Shown here piece by piece: positions 43,390 through 52,179 of a stretch of DNA of 64,000 nt. The notes beneath the pieces are model-generated. The model made no database searches. It was not told the origin of the DNA and saw only the letters and a program-made list of their open reading frames with translations. Source of the stretch: JAVVRP01 sp036654655 (lineage in GTDB: Bacteria > Bacillota > Clostridia > Christensenellales > UBA1242). The position numbers and the translations under genes were made by a program. Numbering within the stretch: position 1 is the first letter of the stretch; each line of letters begins with the position of its first letter. The stretch lies in assembly GCA_036654655.1 (NCBI GenBank), contig JAVVRP010000003.1, forward strand, positions 50,298-114,297. Reading direction: 5' to 3'.

Positions 43390-43432
43390 TTGACAACTTA
43401 TTTTTTATATGTTATAACTAGAACATATGTTC
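43390..43432 (+). promoter_or_regulatory. Promoter with LexA-type SOS box
   Basis: TTGACA at 43390-43395, a 17-base spacer, and TATAAC at 43413-43418. The perfect palindrome GAACATATGTTC at 43421-43432 covers the expected transcription start. It fits the GAAC-N4-GTTC LexA (DinR) box of Bacillota, including the inner purine/pyrimidine pattern. The -10 box GTTATAAC is itself a palindrome and could also serve a minus-strand promoter. Confidence 0.72.
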
Positions 43433-43505
43433 AAGTTGATTGTTGCAATTGTCACCTTGATTATATGAGTTTTGTATAAATTGTGAAGAATATTGTCATA
43501 TATCA

Positions 43506-43535
43506 TTGACATTTTACAAAACTCTCAGTTATAAT
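43506..43535 (+). promoter_or_regulatory. Second promoter of the HTH regulator gene
   Basis: TTGACA at 43506-43511, an 18-base spacer, and TATAAT at 43530-43535. The transcript would start near 43542, with GGGAGGA before the ATG at 43555. No SOS box overlaps it. Confidence 0.72.
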
Positions 43536-43554
43536 TTTTGTGTAGGGAGGAATT

Positions 43555-44082
43555 ATGGAAATTTTTGATAAAAATTTGGCAAAAGCATTGCTAACATGTT
43601 ATAGGTATTTAGAACGAGTTACAGCATCGCTTGACAAAATTTTTCAAACGCGTGCAATGGGATCCTTTGCATGGCAGGGAAGCATTGAATTACTTACAAA
43701 CAAACTTATTGGGCTTACAGAAAGAAAAACAACTTTAATTAACTTAAAAATTATTATTGAAAAAGCGTTGTTAACAATGGACTTGCAGGGTGCAAAACTT
43801 TTGGTCAAAAAATTTGTTGATTGTGAAAAAATTGAAAAAATTGCTGACAACATAAAATGTTCCAGGCGAAATGTTTCTCGTAAGATAAATTCTGCCATTC
43901 AAAGTTTTGGTATGGCGTTAAGGCGTCAAAATTTTTCGCAAGAAAAAGTTTTAAATTTAATTAAAAGTGAAAATTGGATTAAACAAATTCAAAATTCTTT
44001 TATAGAAAAGCCAACTTATGCCGAAGATGAAATTGATGATCGTTTTGTTAGATCAGTTTGTTTGTCTATTGCCAGAGCGTAA
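43555..44082 (+). CDS. HTH regulator of the phage-like module (putative)
   Basis: A 175-residue, all-helical basic protein. A helix-turn-helix is visible at about 92-120: EKIADNIKCSRRNVSRKINSA, the pattern of sigma-70 region 4 and of late phage activators such as RinA/ArpU. The first 80 residues form a helical bundle without a known motif. I do not recognise a close family. It lies behind an SOS-boxed promoter and a second consensus promoter, and about 1 kb ahead of the terminase gene, where phages keep late-gene activators. GGGAGGA precedes the ATG. The activator role is inference from position and HTH. Confidence 0.6.
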   Translation: MEIFDKNLAKALLTCYRYLERVTASLDKIFQTRAMGSFAWQGSIELLTNKLIGLTERKTTLINLKIIIEKALLTMDLQGAKLLVKKFVDCEKIEKIADNIKCSRRNVSRKINSAIQSFGMALRRQNFSQEKVLNLIKSENWIKQIQNSFIEKPTYAEDEIDDRFVRSVCLSIARA

Positions 44083-44097
44083 TACATTTTTTTAGTT

Positions 44098-44961
44098 TTA
44101 ATCAATTTCATAGTAATCAGAACCCTTGGATTTTTTAATTTTTTTACTGCTAAGTGTTTTTTGTGTGGCTATGTTTTGTTCGTGTACAAGTTTTGTTGGT
44201 TTGCGTAAAAAATATATTAATGCCAAACAAGGCAAACACAAGGCAACAACAACAACACCTTGAATAACTGGTGAAAGTGTTAAAATTGGGTTGCCAGGTC
44301 CACCACTTTCAATAATTTTTTCAAAAGATGGCGCTTCAATCACTTCGCTAAGTTCCGTGTTGTTTGGTATTTTAGGGCTAAAATTATCGCAGTAAAATGA
44401 GTATAAAAATCCACATTCAAATGTTTGTATATTTGTTTTTTCTTCATTAAAAACATATTTACAAAAAATCCATGATCTAGTATTTTGCGGAATAGCATCT
44501 TCGCCATCAACAAAGCCGTAAAATATTATATTGTTGTACAAATAAGGAATAACTTTTAATATATTTTGCGTGCCCAAAACAGTTGTTGGTGAACTTCTAA
44601 GATCAAGCCCACACTTATCCACCGCCCTAACAAACTGTTGTTTTGGGAATTTATTTAATGGTTCATTTTTAACAAATTGAACTTCACCAATTTTAACAAA
44701 CCCTTGTATGTCACAAAATCTAGCGGAATAAAACGTATCATTTTCTTTGTCCAAAATTTCAACAAAGTATGTTTGAGGAAGTTTAAAAAGTGGTTGGCTT
44801 TCCAAAGTTGGCATTTCATAAAGCATTGTGGAGGGGTTAATAATTCTTGCATAAAAAACACTGGTATCAGCAAAGCAAAAATTAACTTTAAAAACAACAG
44901 CAGTTGTTAAAATTAAAATAACAGAATACAAAATTAATTTTATATTATTTTTTGTTAGCAC
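44098..44961 (-). CDS. Membrane protein with SH3-like regions
   Basis: A 287-residue protein starting with GTG at 44961. Residues 1-31 form a signal peptide ending near CFAD. Two beta-rich SH3-like stretches follow (YARIINPSTMLYE; then VRAVDKCGLDLRSSP, YNNIIFYGFV and RSWIFCKYV). A transmembrane helix lies at about 230-252 (ALCLPCLALIYFL), then a Lys-rich tail. It mirrors the layout of the protein at 3190-3870. A longer frame up to 45021 exists, but the -10 box 6 bases before 44961 and the clean signal peptide favour the shorter one. It lies against the direction of the phage-like genes and looks like a host gene. Confidence 0.7.
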   Translation of the reverse strand: MLTKNNIKLILYSVILILTTAVVFKVNFCFADTSVFYARIINPSTMLYEMPTLESQPLFKLPQTYFVEILDKENDTFYSARFCDIQGFVKIGEVQFVKNEPLNKFPKQQFVRAVDKCGLDLRSSPTTVLGTQNILKVIPYLYNNIIFYGFVDGEDAIPQNTRSWIFCKYVFNEEKTNIQTFECGFLYSFYCDNFSPKIPNNTELSEVIEAPSFEKIIESGGPGNPILTLSPVIQGVVVVALCLPCLALIYFLRKPTKLVHEQNIATQKTLSSKKIKKSKGSDYYEID

Positions 44962-44967
44962 GTAAAA

Positions 44968-44997
44968 ATTATAAACAAAATTACTTTTTATTGTTAA
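44968..44997 (-). promoter_or_regulatory. Promoter placed for a leaderless minus-strand transcript
   Basis: On the minus strand, TTAACA (44997-44992), an 18-base spacer, and TATAAT (44973-44968). Six bases later comes the GTG at 44961. Confidence 0.72.
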
Positions 44998-45097
44998 AAC
45001 TTTTTTGTCGTTTTTTTGCACCTAACAAAGAAAAATAATCACAAATTAGGGAAAACAAAAATTTGGCAATCAAAAACTTTTAAAATTGGAGGAAATA

Positions 45098-46531
45098 TTG
45101 AACACTTGTGAAATTTTAAAAAAAATTAAATTAATAGAAAGCGAACTTGTTACAAGACGTGGAAATTCAAAATTAAGAGCATACAACACAGGTGAAAGAG
45201 TTCACAAAAAACAATTAGAGTTTCACAAATGTAACAAAAGAAACAGATGGGTTTTTGGAGGAAACCGAAGTGGAAAAACTGAGTGCGGTGCAGTTGAAAC
45301 TGTTTGGCTTGCACGTGGAATTCATCCATTTTGTAAAAATTACCCAACAGATGGGTGGGTTGTAAGCCTATCACGTGAAGTTCAGCGTGATGTTGCACAA
45401 AGCAAAGTTTTAAGTTATTTGCCAAAAGAATGGATTGCGGACGTTGTTATGCAAAGTGGGCGTAAAGACTTTGTTGAGGGCGGAGTTGTTGATTATATTC
45501 TTGTAAAAAATGTTTTTGGATCAACAAGTAAAATTGGTTTTAAAAGTTGCGATCAGGGCAGAGAAAAATTTCAGGGTACAAGTTTAGATTATGTTTGGTT
45601 TGATGAAGAGCCAACATTTGAAATATATTTGGAGTGTAGAATGCGAGTTTTGGACAAGGTTGGCAAAATTTATGGTACTATGACGCCATTAAAAGGTATG
45701 ACTTGGGTTTATGAAACAATATATTTAAACGCAAGTTGTAGCCCAGATATATGGTGCGAAACAATGGAATGGGCAGATAATCCATTTTTAAATTTGCATG
45801 AAATAGAAAATCTTTCTGCAAGCCTTTCTGAAAGTGAACTAGACAGCAGACGGTTTGGGAGGTTTGTTGATTTTGGTGGCAGGGTGTACACAGAGTTTGA
45901 TGAAAATATTCATGTAATAGACCCGTTTGATGTTCCCAAAGAGTGGTTTGACAATATTTCCATTGATCCTGGGCTTAATAATCCGCTTTCTGCCCATTGG
46001 TATGCGGTGGATTATGACGGAAATATTTTTGTTATAGCCGAACACTATGAAGCCAAAAAAGACATTATTTATCATAGCAAAAAAATAAAAGAAATTAGCA
46101 CAAAATTACGTTGGCATACTGCAAGCAACGGGATGTTTTGCGCTTTAATTGATAGTGCTGCAACGCAAAGAACTTTAAGTGCCGAAAAAAGTGTGGTAGA
46201 ATTGTTTTATGATAATGGAATTATAACAAATCCAAAAGTAGAAAAAAATTTATTTACTGGAATTCAAAAAGTTAAATCGTATTTAAAAAATGGTGAAGGT
46301 AAGGCAAGACTATATATTTTTAAAAATTGTTACAATTTAATACGAGAACTAAAAAGTTATTATTGGGGGAAAGGCGATTCTCCAATAAAAAAAGATGACC
46401 ACTCAGTTGACGAATTAAGATATTACATAATGTCACGCCCAGAAACGCCAGTACAAATAATTCAAAAAACGGAAATACAAAAACACAAAGAAAAACTTAT
46501 TCGCGATTTGAAAAATATAAACAATAAATAA
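45098..46531 (+). CDS. Phage terminase large subunit
   Basis: A 477-residue TerL, the motor and nuclease that packages DNA into the prohead. The ATPase part has Walker A GGNRSGKT (about 54-61), Walker B with the catalytic Glu in YVWFDEEP, and the coupling motif GTMTP. The RNase H-like nuclease keeps its acidic residues: SIDPGLNNP, ALIDSAATQ and DDHSVDELRY. Nothing suggests decay. The start is taken as TTG 45098 because GGAGG (45088-45092) stands 5 bases before it. The TTG at 45086 would overlap that site. It is followed by a surface-protein gene and not by the portal gene. Confidence 0.9.
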   Translation: MNTCEILKKIKLIESELVTRRGNSKLRAYNTGERVHKKQLEFHKCNKRNRWVFGGNRSGKTECGAVETVWLARGIHPFCKNYPTDGWVVSLSREVQRDVAQSKVLSYLPKEWIADVVMQSGRKDFVEGGVVDYILVKNVFGSTSKIGFKSCDQGREKFQGTSLDYVWFDEEPTFEIYLECRMRVLDKVGKIYGTMTPLKGMTWVYETIYLNASCSPDIWCETMEWADNPFLNLHEIENLSASLSESELDSRRFGRFVDFGGRVYTEFDENIHVIDPFDVPKEWFDNISIDPGLNNPLSAHWYAVDYDGNIFVIAEHYEAKKDIIYHSKKIKEISTKLRWHTASNGMFCALIDSAATQRTLSAEKSVVELFYDNGIITNPKVEKNLFTGIQKVKSYLKNGEGKARLYIFKNCYNLIRELKSYYWGKGDSPIKKDDHSVDELRYYIMSRPETPVQIIQKTEIQKHKEKLIRDLKNINNK

Positions 46532-46634
46532 ACTATGTTTTTACAGTTAGGCAATATTTTTGTTTTGAAATGTAAAAAATTTGTGATATTATGTTATTAA
46601 TTACTAATAATAAACAAAAAAGAGCGAGAGAAAA

Positions 46635-49253
46635 TTGAAAAAAACAAAAAATACCATTGCATTAACTTTATTTGCATTATGCGCAACACTTTTACTTACG
46701 CCATTTTGTATTTTTGCACAAAATTTTAAAAATGAAGTCACACCTCCACCAGCCGAGCCAGTTGCACCTACTTTTATTTCAACTGTTGAAGGAATTATTG
46801 CTGTTAAGCCAAAACTAGATTATGTTCTATCTGCCGATCTAATAATAGACAACACATCAAAGTGGGTGCCAATTTCAACATTTTCGGGTGTTTTTGACGG
46901 AAACGGAAAAACAATTACGTTTAAAAAAATATTAAAAAATCAAAATCATATTCCGCAATTATTTGTGGAAACTAATGGAGCAACAATAAAAAACTTGAAA
47001 ATAGAAATAGAAGGTGGGCAAATAACATTTTCTGATTCTAGTTTTGCAATAATTATTGGGAATTCAACCAACACAACAATAGAAAATTGTTTAATAAAAT
47101 CTTTGGAAACCGAAATAAAAACTGAACCACCAGTTTTGCCAGCGCCAACCGATCCACCAGCAGACCCAATTCCACCGTTGCCAAAAACTGAACTTGCACC
47201 ACTTGAAATAAACTGTGAACAAAGCCTAAACATTGGAATAATTGCAGGAACAATGTCAGGCGGAGAAATAAAAAATTGCAAAATTGACAATGTAAAACTT
47301 GTTGTTATGCAAAATAATTCAGCATCACTTTCTAACATTATTGGAGGAATTGTTGGTGTTCAGTTTGGAGGAATAATTTGCAACACAATAGCAGGCGGAA
47401 ATATTTTATTGGATTGCGGAAGCACATTTGGAATGTATCTTGGAGGAGTTGCAGGAATTGTTAAAAATAATGCAACTCAATCAAAAAATATTGTTACAGA
47501 ATTTGAATTAAGTGCAAAAATGACCGACAAGATTAATTCCACTGAAAACAATATAATAAAAATTAACAATGTTAATTGTAAAATTGGTTCTGTTTTTGGC
47601 GGTATTGATGGTGACATAACCACATTGCCAAATCAAGGTAATTTAAATTACATATTCAATGTAGGAAGTTTAAATAATTTGCTAGTTGGTGAAAATAAGG
47701 CTTATCAAATGGGAAATCTTACAATAAAAGATGCAGTTAAATCCGTCTTTTACTCACGCACAAAATATGAGGAAAACACATGGAATGTTGTTTTGCCATG
47801 GAACTTTGAAACAGTTTTTATGGCATCAGTGGACAACTTGCCAACACTTCAAAGATTTCAAAAATTTAAAGTTTTTGCAAGTACTGATGCAAAAGTGTTG
47901 GGGATGGGTGTTAATGGTGGGCTAGGAACAATTACAGAAAACGATTTTTCAGGGTTAATAGACAAAGAAACAGGAAAAGCAAAACCATTTGTGGATATTG
48001 CATTTCAATTAGGAACAGAAACTCCATCAAAAACTTCTGATAACAAAAACGTGGAACAAGGATTTTTGGTACCTTTTAATTCTTCATTAAAAGTGTATTT
48101 AAAATTTACAGAAACAACCACAAATGTGGTTGAAAAAACACCATTTATGTTTGACAGATTTTTTGCAATAAATGGAGTTTGTATTGGCAATAATAAAATT
48201 GAAGTTGTTCAAAATACTGATGGAAAAAGCAAAGCACCAATAGGAAATGAAATTCAATTTTCGCCAACAACAGAACACGGTTTTTCCCACATGATAACAA
48301 TTCCAAGTTTTAATTCTTCTTTAAAGGGAACCTATCATGTTCTTTTAAAGAAGTTAAGTTACAACATAAACTTCACAACAAAAAAGTCTAATGACGATAC
48401 CTTAAATTTAACTGTTAAGGGAAAAGTTAGGGATGTGCTTGCAACTCAATCTAAGGCCGAATTAAACTTTGTTTTAGAATATGGAAAAACAATTGGAGTC
48501 CGAGCCATTCAAGAACTAAATTTTGCCTTTGATCAATGGAAATTATGTAAAACAAAATATGTTGAAGGCGACGAACTTGCTTTGCTTCAAGCCAATGAAA
48601 ATCAAATATTTTCTGCAAACCCACTTTCTATTATTTTTGAAAAATCAAACGATTTTGCTGTTTGGCTTTTAAATAGATTTTATGAAAATTCAAAAACTGA
48701 TGACCCTTTAACAACCGATACAAACGAAGCAGTTTATCCTTATATTAATGAAAACAAACCTCATGTAATTTTAAGCCTTGTTGCAACTTTTACTGATAAT
48801 GTAACAAAATTAAACATAAAGTTAAATTTGGATGGAACCGCTCTTGCATCACTTGGTGATTTTGAAATTGCAACTTCGTCTGTTGATGTTGCAGAAGAAA
48901 ATTTAGAAGATAAAAACCTTAATCCCGAAACATCAAAACAATTTATAAAGGGAAAAGAAATTAAAATTCAAATTGCATACGACAACGCAAAGTATGTTTT
49001 TGCGGGACAAGAAGATTGGCAGGATGGTGCAACGTTGGATAATGGAAAAGTTGTAAAGTACAAAGTTGTTTTGCTTGATAAAGATACCTATGCAGTAGAT
49101 TTTAATTTTTCTACCGTTGAAGTTGAACCCGTTGATTTAACATGGCTTTGGATTGTTTTTGGAAGTGTTGGCGGAATTTTAATTCTTACAACCATTATTA
49201 TTGTTTCTGTTAAAAAAGGCAAAAAGCACAAACGATATAAAAGTTTTTATTAA
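46635..49253 (+). CDS. GLUG-like surface protein 3 inside the phage-like module
   Basis: An 872-residue protein with TTG start (weak GAGAG site). A signal peptide ends near IFAQ. The N-terminal 300 residues are beta-helix-like: WVPISTFSGVFDGNGKTI, then ATIKNLKIE, GGIVGVQFGGI and LGGVAGI. A Pro-rich insert (PPAEPVAP; PAPTDPPADP) interrupts them. The rest is beta-rich. A C-terminal helix (WLWIVFGSVGGILIL) and KKGKKHKRYKS tail anchor it in the membrane. It belongs with the host surface proteins at 16456 and 38482, and is unusual between TerL and portal. It might be cargo (a moron) or a fixed host gene. It could also be a receptor or exclusion factor, which is speculation. Confidence 0.75.
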   Translation: MKKTKNTIALTLFALCATLLLTPFCIFAQNFKNEVTPPPAEPVAPTFISTVEGIIAVKPKLDYVLSADLIIDNTSKWVPISTFSGVFDGNGKTITFKKILKNQNHIPQLFVETNGATIKNLKIEIEGGQITFSDSSFAIIIGNSTNTTIENCLIKSLETEIKTEPPVLPAPTDPPADPIPPLPKTELAPLEINCEQSLNIGIIAGTMSGGEIKNCKIDNVKLVVMQNNSASLSNIIGGIVGVQFGGIICNTIAGGNILLDCGSTFGMYLGGVAGIVKNNATQSKNIVTEFELSAKMTDKINSTENNIIKINNVNCKIGSVFGGIDGDITTLPNQGNLNYIFNVGSLNNLLVGENKAYQMGNLTIKDAVKSVFYSRTKYEENTWNVVLPWNFETVFMASVDNLPTLQRFQKFKVFASTDAKVLGMGVNGGLGTITENDFSGLIDKETGKAKPFVDIAFQLGTETPSKTSDNKNVEQGFLVPFNSSLKVYLKFTETTTNVVEKTPFMFDRFFAINGVCIGNNKIEVVQNTDGKSKAPIGNEIQFSPTTEHGFSHMITIPSFNSSLKGTYHVLLKKLSYNINFTTKKSNDDTLNLTVKGKVRDVLATQSKAELNFVLEYGKTIGVRAIQELNFAFDQWKLCKTKYVEGDELALLQANENQIFSANPLSIIFEKSNDFAVWLLNRFYENSKTDDPLTTDTNEAVYPYINENKPHVILSLVATFTDNVTKLNIKLNLDGTALASLGDFEIATSSVDVAEENLEDKNLNPETSKQFIKGKEIKIQIAYDNAKYVFAGQEDWQDGATLDNGKVVKYKVVLLDKDTYAVDFNFSTVEVEPVDLTWLWIVFGSVGGILILTTIIIVSVKKGKKHKRYKSFY

Positions 49254-49373
49254 AAATATTTTTAAAAAAAATAGATGTCCCACTTAATTGTAAATTCAAA
49301 ATTAATAATGCATAATAAGAACAAAAAGCAAAACACTTTTTGTTTTTTTATTAAAAATAAACATGGAGAAACA

Positions 49374-49658
49374 ATGAATGAAAATAAGGAAGAAACAAAA
49401 ATAAAAAATGCACTTTTAAAAAAAGCATTAGGGCATTTTGCAAATGAAATTTCCGAAGAATATTTAATTGATGATAATGGAAATGAAGTATTGTCTAAAA
49501 GAAAAAAAAGTAAAAAATATATTTCACCAGATATGACTGCCGTAAAAATTTTACTTACTGAGTACCTTGGAAAAACATTAGAAAATTTTTCTGCAAAAAC
49601 TGATGAAGAATTAAAGGAGGAAATTCAAGAACTTTTAAATATGCTAAACAACAATTAA
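49374..49658 (+). CDS. Small terminase-subunit-like protein
   Basis: A 94-residue protein: a basic helix with LLKKALGHFANEISEEYL, a short acidic turn, a KRKKSKKYISPDMTAVKILL segment and a C-terminal acidic coil. The pattern KALG...E..., then K..PD.TA...L, resembles small-subunit-like proteins that stand next to terminases in Firmicutes phages. That would make it the DNA-recognition partner of TerL. The assignment is tentative. The ATG at 49374 is chosen for its TGGAGAA site. The longer frame from 49275 would need a poorly supported start. Long AT repeats follow the stop codon, which could be the DNA it or another protein recognises. Confidence 0.5.
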   Translation: MNENKEETKIKNALLKKALGHFANEISEEYLIDDNGNEVLSKRKKSKKYISPDMTAVKILLTEYLGKTLENFSAKTDEELKEEIQELLNMLNNN

Positions 49659-49659
49659 T

Positions 49660-49936
49660 TAAAAACAAAAGAATTAATTAAAACCTAAATAATAAATAAA
49701 ATTAAAATAATTAAAAACCAATTAAATAATATATAAAATTATTAATTAATTAAAAACCGAATAATAAATAAAAATAAACTAATTAAAAACCTAAATAATA
49801 AATAAAATTAAAATAATTAAAAACCAATTAAATAATATATAAAATTATTAATTAATTAAAAACCTAAATAATAAATAAAAATAAACTAATTAAAAACCAA
49901 TTAAATAATATAAAAAAATTGTTAATTAATTAAAAG
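49660..49936. repeat. AT-only tandem repeat, about 106-bp unit, 2.5 copies
   Basis: AAACCTAAATAATAAATAAA at 49681 recurs at 49787. The flanking AAACC box seen near 49754 recurs at 49860, which also gives a period of 106. Inside the unit, AAAACC boxes recur every 32-41 bases (near 49684, 49717, 49757, 49790, 49823, 49863 and 49897). Almost no G is present. No gene fits here. It may be a protein-binding array, an unwinding element or a slippage product. Confidence 0.85.
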
Positions 49937-49944
49937 GAGAGAAT

Positions 49945-50154
49945 ATGGAACTTTTTGAAACAAAAAACAAAACAAAATGCGATTTTCTAACATGCAATAA
50001 TATATCTAAATATAGTTTTAGAATAAAAAAAATATTTAATACAGAATTAAATTTATGTGAAAGTTGTGCAAAAGAATTATATAATGAAATGGGTAAAATT
50101 CAGATTCCCAGATCGCTTGAAACCCCATTTAAAAATAAAATAAAAATAAAATAA
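49945..50154 (+). CDS. Small zinc-ribbon-like protein
   Basis: A 69-residue protein with four cysteines as two pairs (CDFLTC, then LCESCAKELYNEM), the usual zinc-knuckle spacing. AAAGGAGAG 7 bases before the ATG makes it a convincing gene despite its size. The C-terminal KNKIKIK is encoded by the first units of an 11-bp AT repeat. Function is unknown. Its position between a TerS-like protein and the portal suggests a role in packaging or regulation, which is inference. Confidence 0.62.
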   Translation: MELFETKNKTKCDFLTCNNISKYSFRIKKIFNTELNLCESCAKELYNEMGKIQIPRSLETPFKNKIKIK

Positions 50155-50216
50155 AAATAAAATAAAAATAAAATAAAAATAAAATAAAAATAAAATAAAA
50201 ATAAAAATAAAATAAA
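50131..50216. repeat. 11-bp A-tract tandem repeat
   Basis: The unit AAAAATAAAAT is repeated about seven times (one unit is shortened near 50197). The 11-bp period is close to a DNA helical turn, so phased A-tracts could bend the DNA. It overlaps the end of the zinc-ribbon gene and lies 65 bases before the portal gene. Confidence 0.88.
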
Positions 50217-50280
50217 CCATGTTGTAAATTAATATTTATTAACATAAATTTTATTTAATAAAAAATATAAGGAGAAAAAA

Positions 50281-52179
50281 TTGAAAATAAAAGATAATAA
50301 AATTAATGAAAAGCAAGATGAAAAAAAACTGATAGAAGAAATTAAAAATGATTTTTTAAAACGTCAAAATGAAAAAAAAGGATTTGATGCACAATGGCAA
50401 TTAAACATGAATTTTGTTATGGGAAATCAAAATTGTTCTGTTGGCAGAAATGGTGAAATTGAAGAATTTGAAAAAGAATTTTTTTGGCAGGAGCGAGAAG
50501 TGTTTAACCACATTTTGCCTGTTATGGAAATGCGTGCATCAAAATTACAAAAAGTTAGGCCAACAATGACTGTTGTTCCTGCGTCTGGTGATGACAAAGA
50601 TATTAAAACAGCACAACTTTCTAAAAAAATTGTTAATTCTGTTTATTCAAAAGAAGACATGAACAAAACAATAATTTCTGCCACAAATTGGAGCGAAATT
50701 TGTGGAACAAGTTTTTATAAAATTGTTTGGAATTCAAACGGTGGAACAACTGTTGCAAACTATAACGGAAAAAATGTAAAAAATGGTGAAGTTGAAATTT
50801 CTGTTTGCAGTCCATTTGAAATTTTTCCTGAAAGCACAAATTCACAAGATTTGGAATCTTGCAAAAGTTTAATTCATGCAAAAGCATATCATATTGATGA
50901 AATAAAAAGAATTTGGGGTGCCGAAGTTGAAGGTGAAAATGTTAATGTTTTTTCTTTGGACAGCGCAAAAGGTGCAATTGGCGGACTTGGATATGAAGGA
51001 AACGCAACAAAAGTGATTGGATCAACGCGTTCCAATTATGCAGTTGTTATTGAAAGATATGAATCACCAACAATTGAATTTCCAGATGGCAGATTAATTA
51101 TTGTTGCGGGTGATAAAATTTTGTACAATGATATTTTGCCTTATGTTAATGATGTTGACGGGCAAAGAGGGTATCCGTTTATTATGCAAAAATCTGTTCC
51201 AACAATAGGTTGTTTTTGGGGTACAAGCGTAATTGAAAGAATGATTCCCGTTCAGCGTGCATACAACGCAGTTAAAAACAGAAAACATGAGTATTTAAAC
51301 AGAATAACCATGGGCGTACTTATGGTGGAAGATGGCAGTGTTGATGTTGAAAATCTTGAAGATGAAGGGCTTTCTCCGGGCAAAATTTTGGTTTACAGGC
51401 AGGGGTCAAGCCAGCCCAGATATATGCCATCAAATAATGTGCCAATAGATTTTTCTGCGGAAGAAGAGCGCTTGCTTAATGAATTTTTGCTTATTAGTGG
51501 AGCATCAGACTTAATGAGAAATTTCAGTTCGTTTAGAAACATGAGCGGAAATGCACTTGAAGTTTTGGTTGAACAAGATAATTCTAGGTTAAGTGTAACA
51601 ATTGAAAGCATACGAGAAGCAATAAAAAGTGTTGGGCAAAAAGTTTTAAGGCTTTACAAACAGTTTGCAGATATGCCACGACTTTCCAAAATTGTTGGAG
51701 AAAATGGCGAAATAGAAATATTTTTCTTTTCTGCAAGTGATATATCCAGTGATGATATTGTTTTTGACACAGACAACGAATTTACTCAAAGTTTGGCACA
51801 AAAGCGAAATATGGTTTATGAACTTTTAAATGCTGGTTTATTGCAAGATGAAAATGGAAAATTGTCCAACCGAATGAGGGTTAAGGCGCTTGAAGCACTT
51901 GGATTTGGAACTTGGGAAAACGCTCATGATGTTTCTGAACTTCACATTAAACGCGCTTCAAATGAAAACTTAAAAATGCTTAGCGGAAAGGAAATTGACC
52001 CACTTGAAATTGACGACCATGAAACACATATTACTCAGCACATATCATTTATGTTAGGTGGTGAATTTGAAAAGAAAAACAACAGCAAATTAAATGAAAT
52101 TTATTTGCAACATATACGCAAACACAAGCAATTAAAAAGTTTGCAAAATCAAATTGAAGGAGTTGAAAATGGAAAATGA
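50281..52179 (+). CDS. Phage portal protein
   Basis: A 632-residue protein of the P22-like portal type. It forms the dodecameric DNA channel at one capsid vertex. Typical features are an N-terminal helix with FDAQWQLNMNFVMGNQ, then REVFNHILPVMEMRASKLQKVRPT, GTSFYKIVWN, SPFEIFPE, GTSVIERMIPVQRAYNAVKNR, and LPVDF-like NNVPIDF before a long helical stem. The C-terminal HITQHISFMLGGEF region is helical (barrel-like). The start is TTG after AAGGAGA. The end overlaps the next gene by 11 bases. Family assignment rests on these patterns and on position before scaffold and capsid genes. Confidence 0.85.
   Translation: MKIKDNKINEKQDEKKLIEEIKNDFLKRQNEKKGFDAQWQLNMNFVMGNQNCSVGRNGEIEEFEKEFFWQEREVFNHILPVMEMRASKLQKVRPTMTVVPASGDDKDIKTAQLSKKIVNSVYSKEDMNKTIISATNWSEICGTSFYKIVWNSNGGTTVANYNGKNVKNGEVEISVCSPFEIFPESTNSQDLESCKSLIHAKAYHIDEIKRIWGAEVEGENVNVFSLDSAKGAIGGLGYEGNATKVIGSTRSNYAVVIERYESPTIEFPDGRLIIVAGDKILYNDILPYVNDVDGQRGYPFIMQKSVPTIGCFWGTSVIERMIPVQRAYNAVKNRKHEYLNRITMGVLMVEDGSVDVENLEDEGLSPGKILVYRQGSSQPRYMPSNNVPIDFSAEEERLLNEFLLISGASDLMRNFSSFRNMSGNALEVLVEQDNSRLSVTIESIREAIKSVGQKVLRLYKQFADMPRLSKIVGENGEIEIFFFSASDISSDDIVFDTDNEFTQSLAQKRNMVYELLNAGLLQDENGKLSNRMRVKALEALGFGTWENAHDVSELHIKRASNENLKMLSGKEIDPLEIDDHETHITQHISFMLGGEFEKKNNSKLNEIYLQHIRKHKQLKSLQNQIEGVENGK

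Noticed and set aside
43210..43479. Plus-strand frame opposite the Cys-rich gene
   Set aside because: It is the shadow of the minus-strand gene, which has a ribosome binding site and family pattern.
49660..49936. AT repeats as a CRISPR array
   Set aside because: Units are contiguous, with no unique spacers, and no cas genes are present.
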